NCBI GenBank assembly: GCA_024636075.1
Contig: JAGXHS010000177.1
Coordinates: 1-5,292, forward strand
DNA: 5,292 nucleotides
Direction of reading: 5' to 3'
DNA from: Propionibacteriaceae bacterium
GTDB lineage: Bacteria > Actinomycetota > Actinomycetes > Propionibacteriales > Propionibacteriaceae
The notes under the pieces were generated by a model. It did no database searches and had not been told where the DNA came from. It worked only from the letters and a program-made list of their open reading frames with translations. Below are positions 4,941 through 5,292 of the stretch, one piece after another. The number at the start of each line of letters is the position of its first letter. Positions within the stretch are counted from its first letter, which is position 1. Position numbers and translations under genes: made by a program.

Positions 4941-5292
4941 CTGCCGTGCTGGCATGGCGCAATCTGGTGGAGTACGCCCGTCGTCCTCTGAATCTGATCC
5001 TGCTCGCTGTGGTTCCGGTGGTGTTCGTGTCCCTTTCCGCAGGAGTGATCGCCGACTTCGCGAGAATCCTCGGCGGCGAGGCAAGCACCGGCCAACTCGA
5101 GGTCACCACGGCGGGGTGGGCCGCGGCTTTTCTCGCTGGGGTGGCCGCGTTCTTCCATGTCAACGGCTCACGGGCGGCGGACCGACGGTTGGCCTCGGCC
5201 GACGGATCGTGGCTCCCTTTCGCCCGCGATACTCGGCGGTTGGCCTGGACCGGACGGATCGCCGGTCGGCGGCCCGGAGCACCGAGCGTGAA
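4937..5292 (+). CDS. ABC-2 type transporter membrane protein (partial, 3' end outside window)
   Basis: The ATG overlaps the stop of the ATPase gene (ATGA), which identifies this as its membrane partner. 118 codons are visible and the frame is open at the right edge. Residues 1-16 are a short basic cytoplasmic start (WRNLVEYARRP), typical of ABC-2 permeases. Hydrophobic segments lie at about 18-38 and 60-75. The segment HVNGSRAADRRLASA (74-88) resembles the cytoplasmic loop in such permeases. After residue 88 the frame reads polar and Arg-rich with no membrane segment up to the edge, where a further helix might be expected. This may be a frameshift or just a long loop. The substrate is unknown. 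Confidence 0.75.
   Translation, partial: MTAVLAWRNLVEYARRPLNLILLAVVPVVFVSLSAGVIADFARILGGEASTGQLEVTTAGWAAAFLAGVAAFFHVNGSRAADRRLASADGSWLPFARDTRRLAWTGRIAGRRPGAPSV

Overview
The window is high-GC DNA with strongly GC-biased third codon positions, GTG starts, 4-base stop/start overlaps and an IdeR/DtxR-type iron box. Together these point to an actinobacterium. The exact family cannot be fixed from the sequence; a propionibacterial or related lineage is only a guess. No rRNA, tRNA or CRISPR array is visible.

Layout. Positions 1-3767 are read from the minus strand and 4224-5292 from the plus strand, so the two blocks diverge from a gap of about 450 bases. In minus-strand order the left block holds a sensor histidine kinase with no response regulator beside it (2559-3767), a remnant of an IS30-like transposase C-terminus (about 2331-2429), and an iron box with promoter (2207-2225 and upstream). 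These are followed by the iron permease efeU (1313-2191), a cupredoxin-only EfeO-like lipoprotein (907-1302), nuoA (435-779), and a NuoB-like protein that runs off the left edge (1-438). The right block is an ABC exporter: an ATPase (4224-4940) overlapping by 4 bases a membrane protein that runs off the right edge (4937-5292).

How the genes may work together. efeU and the EfeO-like gene are 10 bases apart and form an iron-uptake unit, probably repressed by an IdeR/DtxR protein when iron is plentiful. The EfeO-like protein has the metal-binding cupredoxin domain but lacks the M75 domain found in full EfeO, and no efeB is present. nuoA and the NuoB-like gene overlap by 4 bases and look like the start of a divergent, second-type complex I operon. 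In it, NuoA has lost the usual Glu-Cys loop residues. The NuoB-like protein keeps the fold pattern but not the iron-sulfur cysteines, and it ends, as far as visible, in a tandem Met-Asp-His repeat likely to bind metal.

The most interesting points are the NuoB-like protein with its MDHG/MDHS repeat, the truncated EfeO next to a regulated EfeU, and the orphan kinase beside a transposase scar. The ABC genes look ordinary, except that the visible end of the permease stops looking like a membrane protein after about residue 88.
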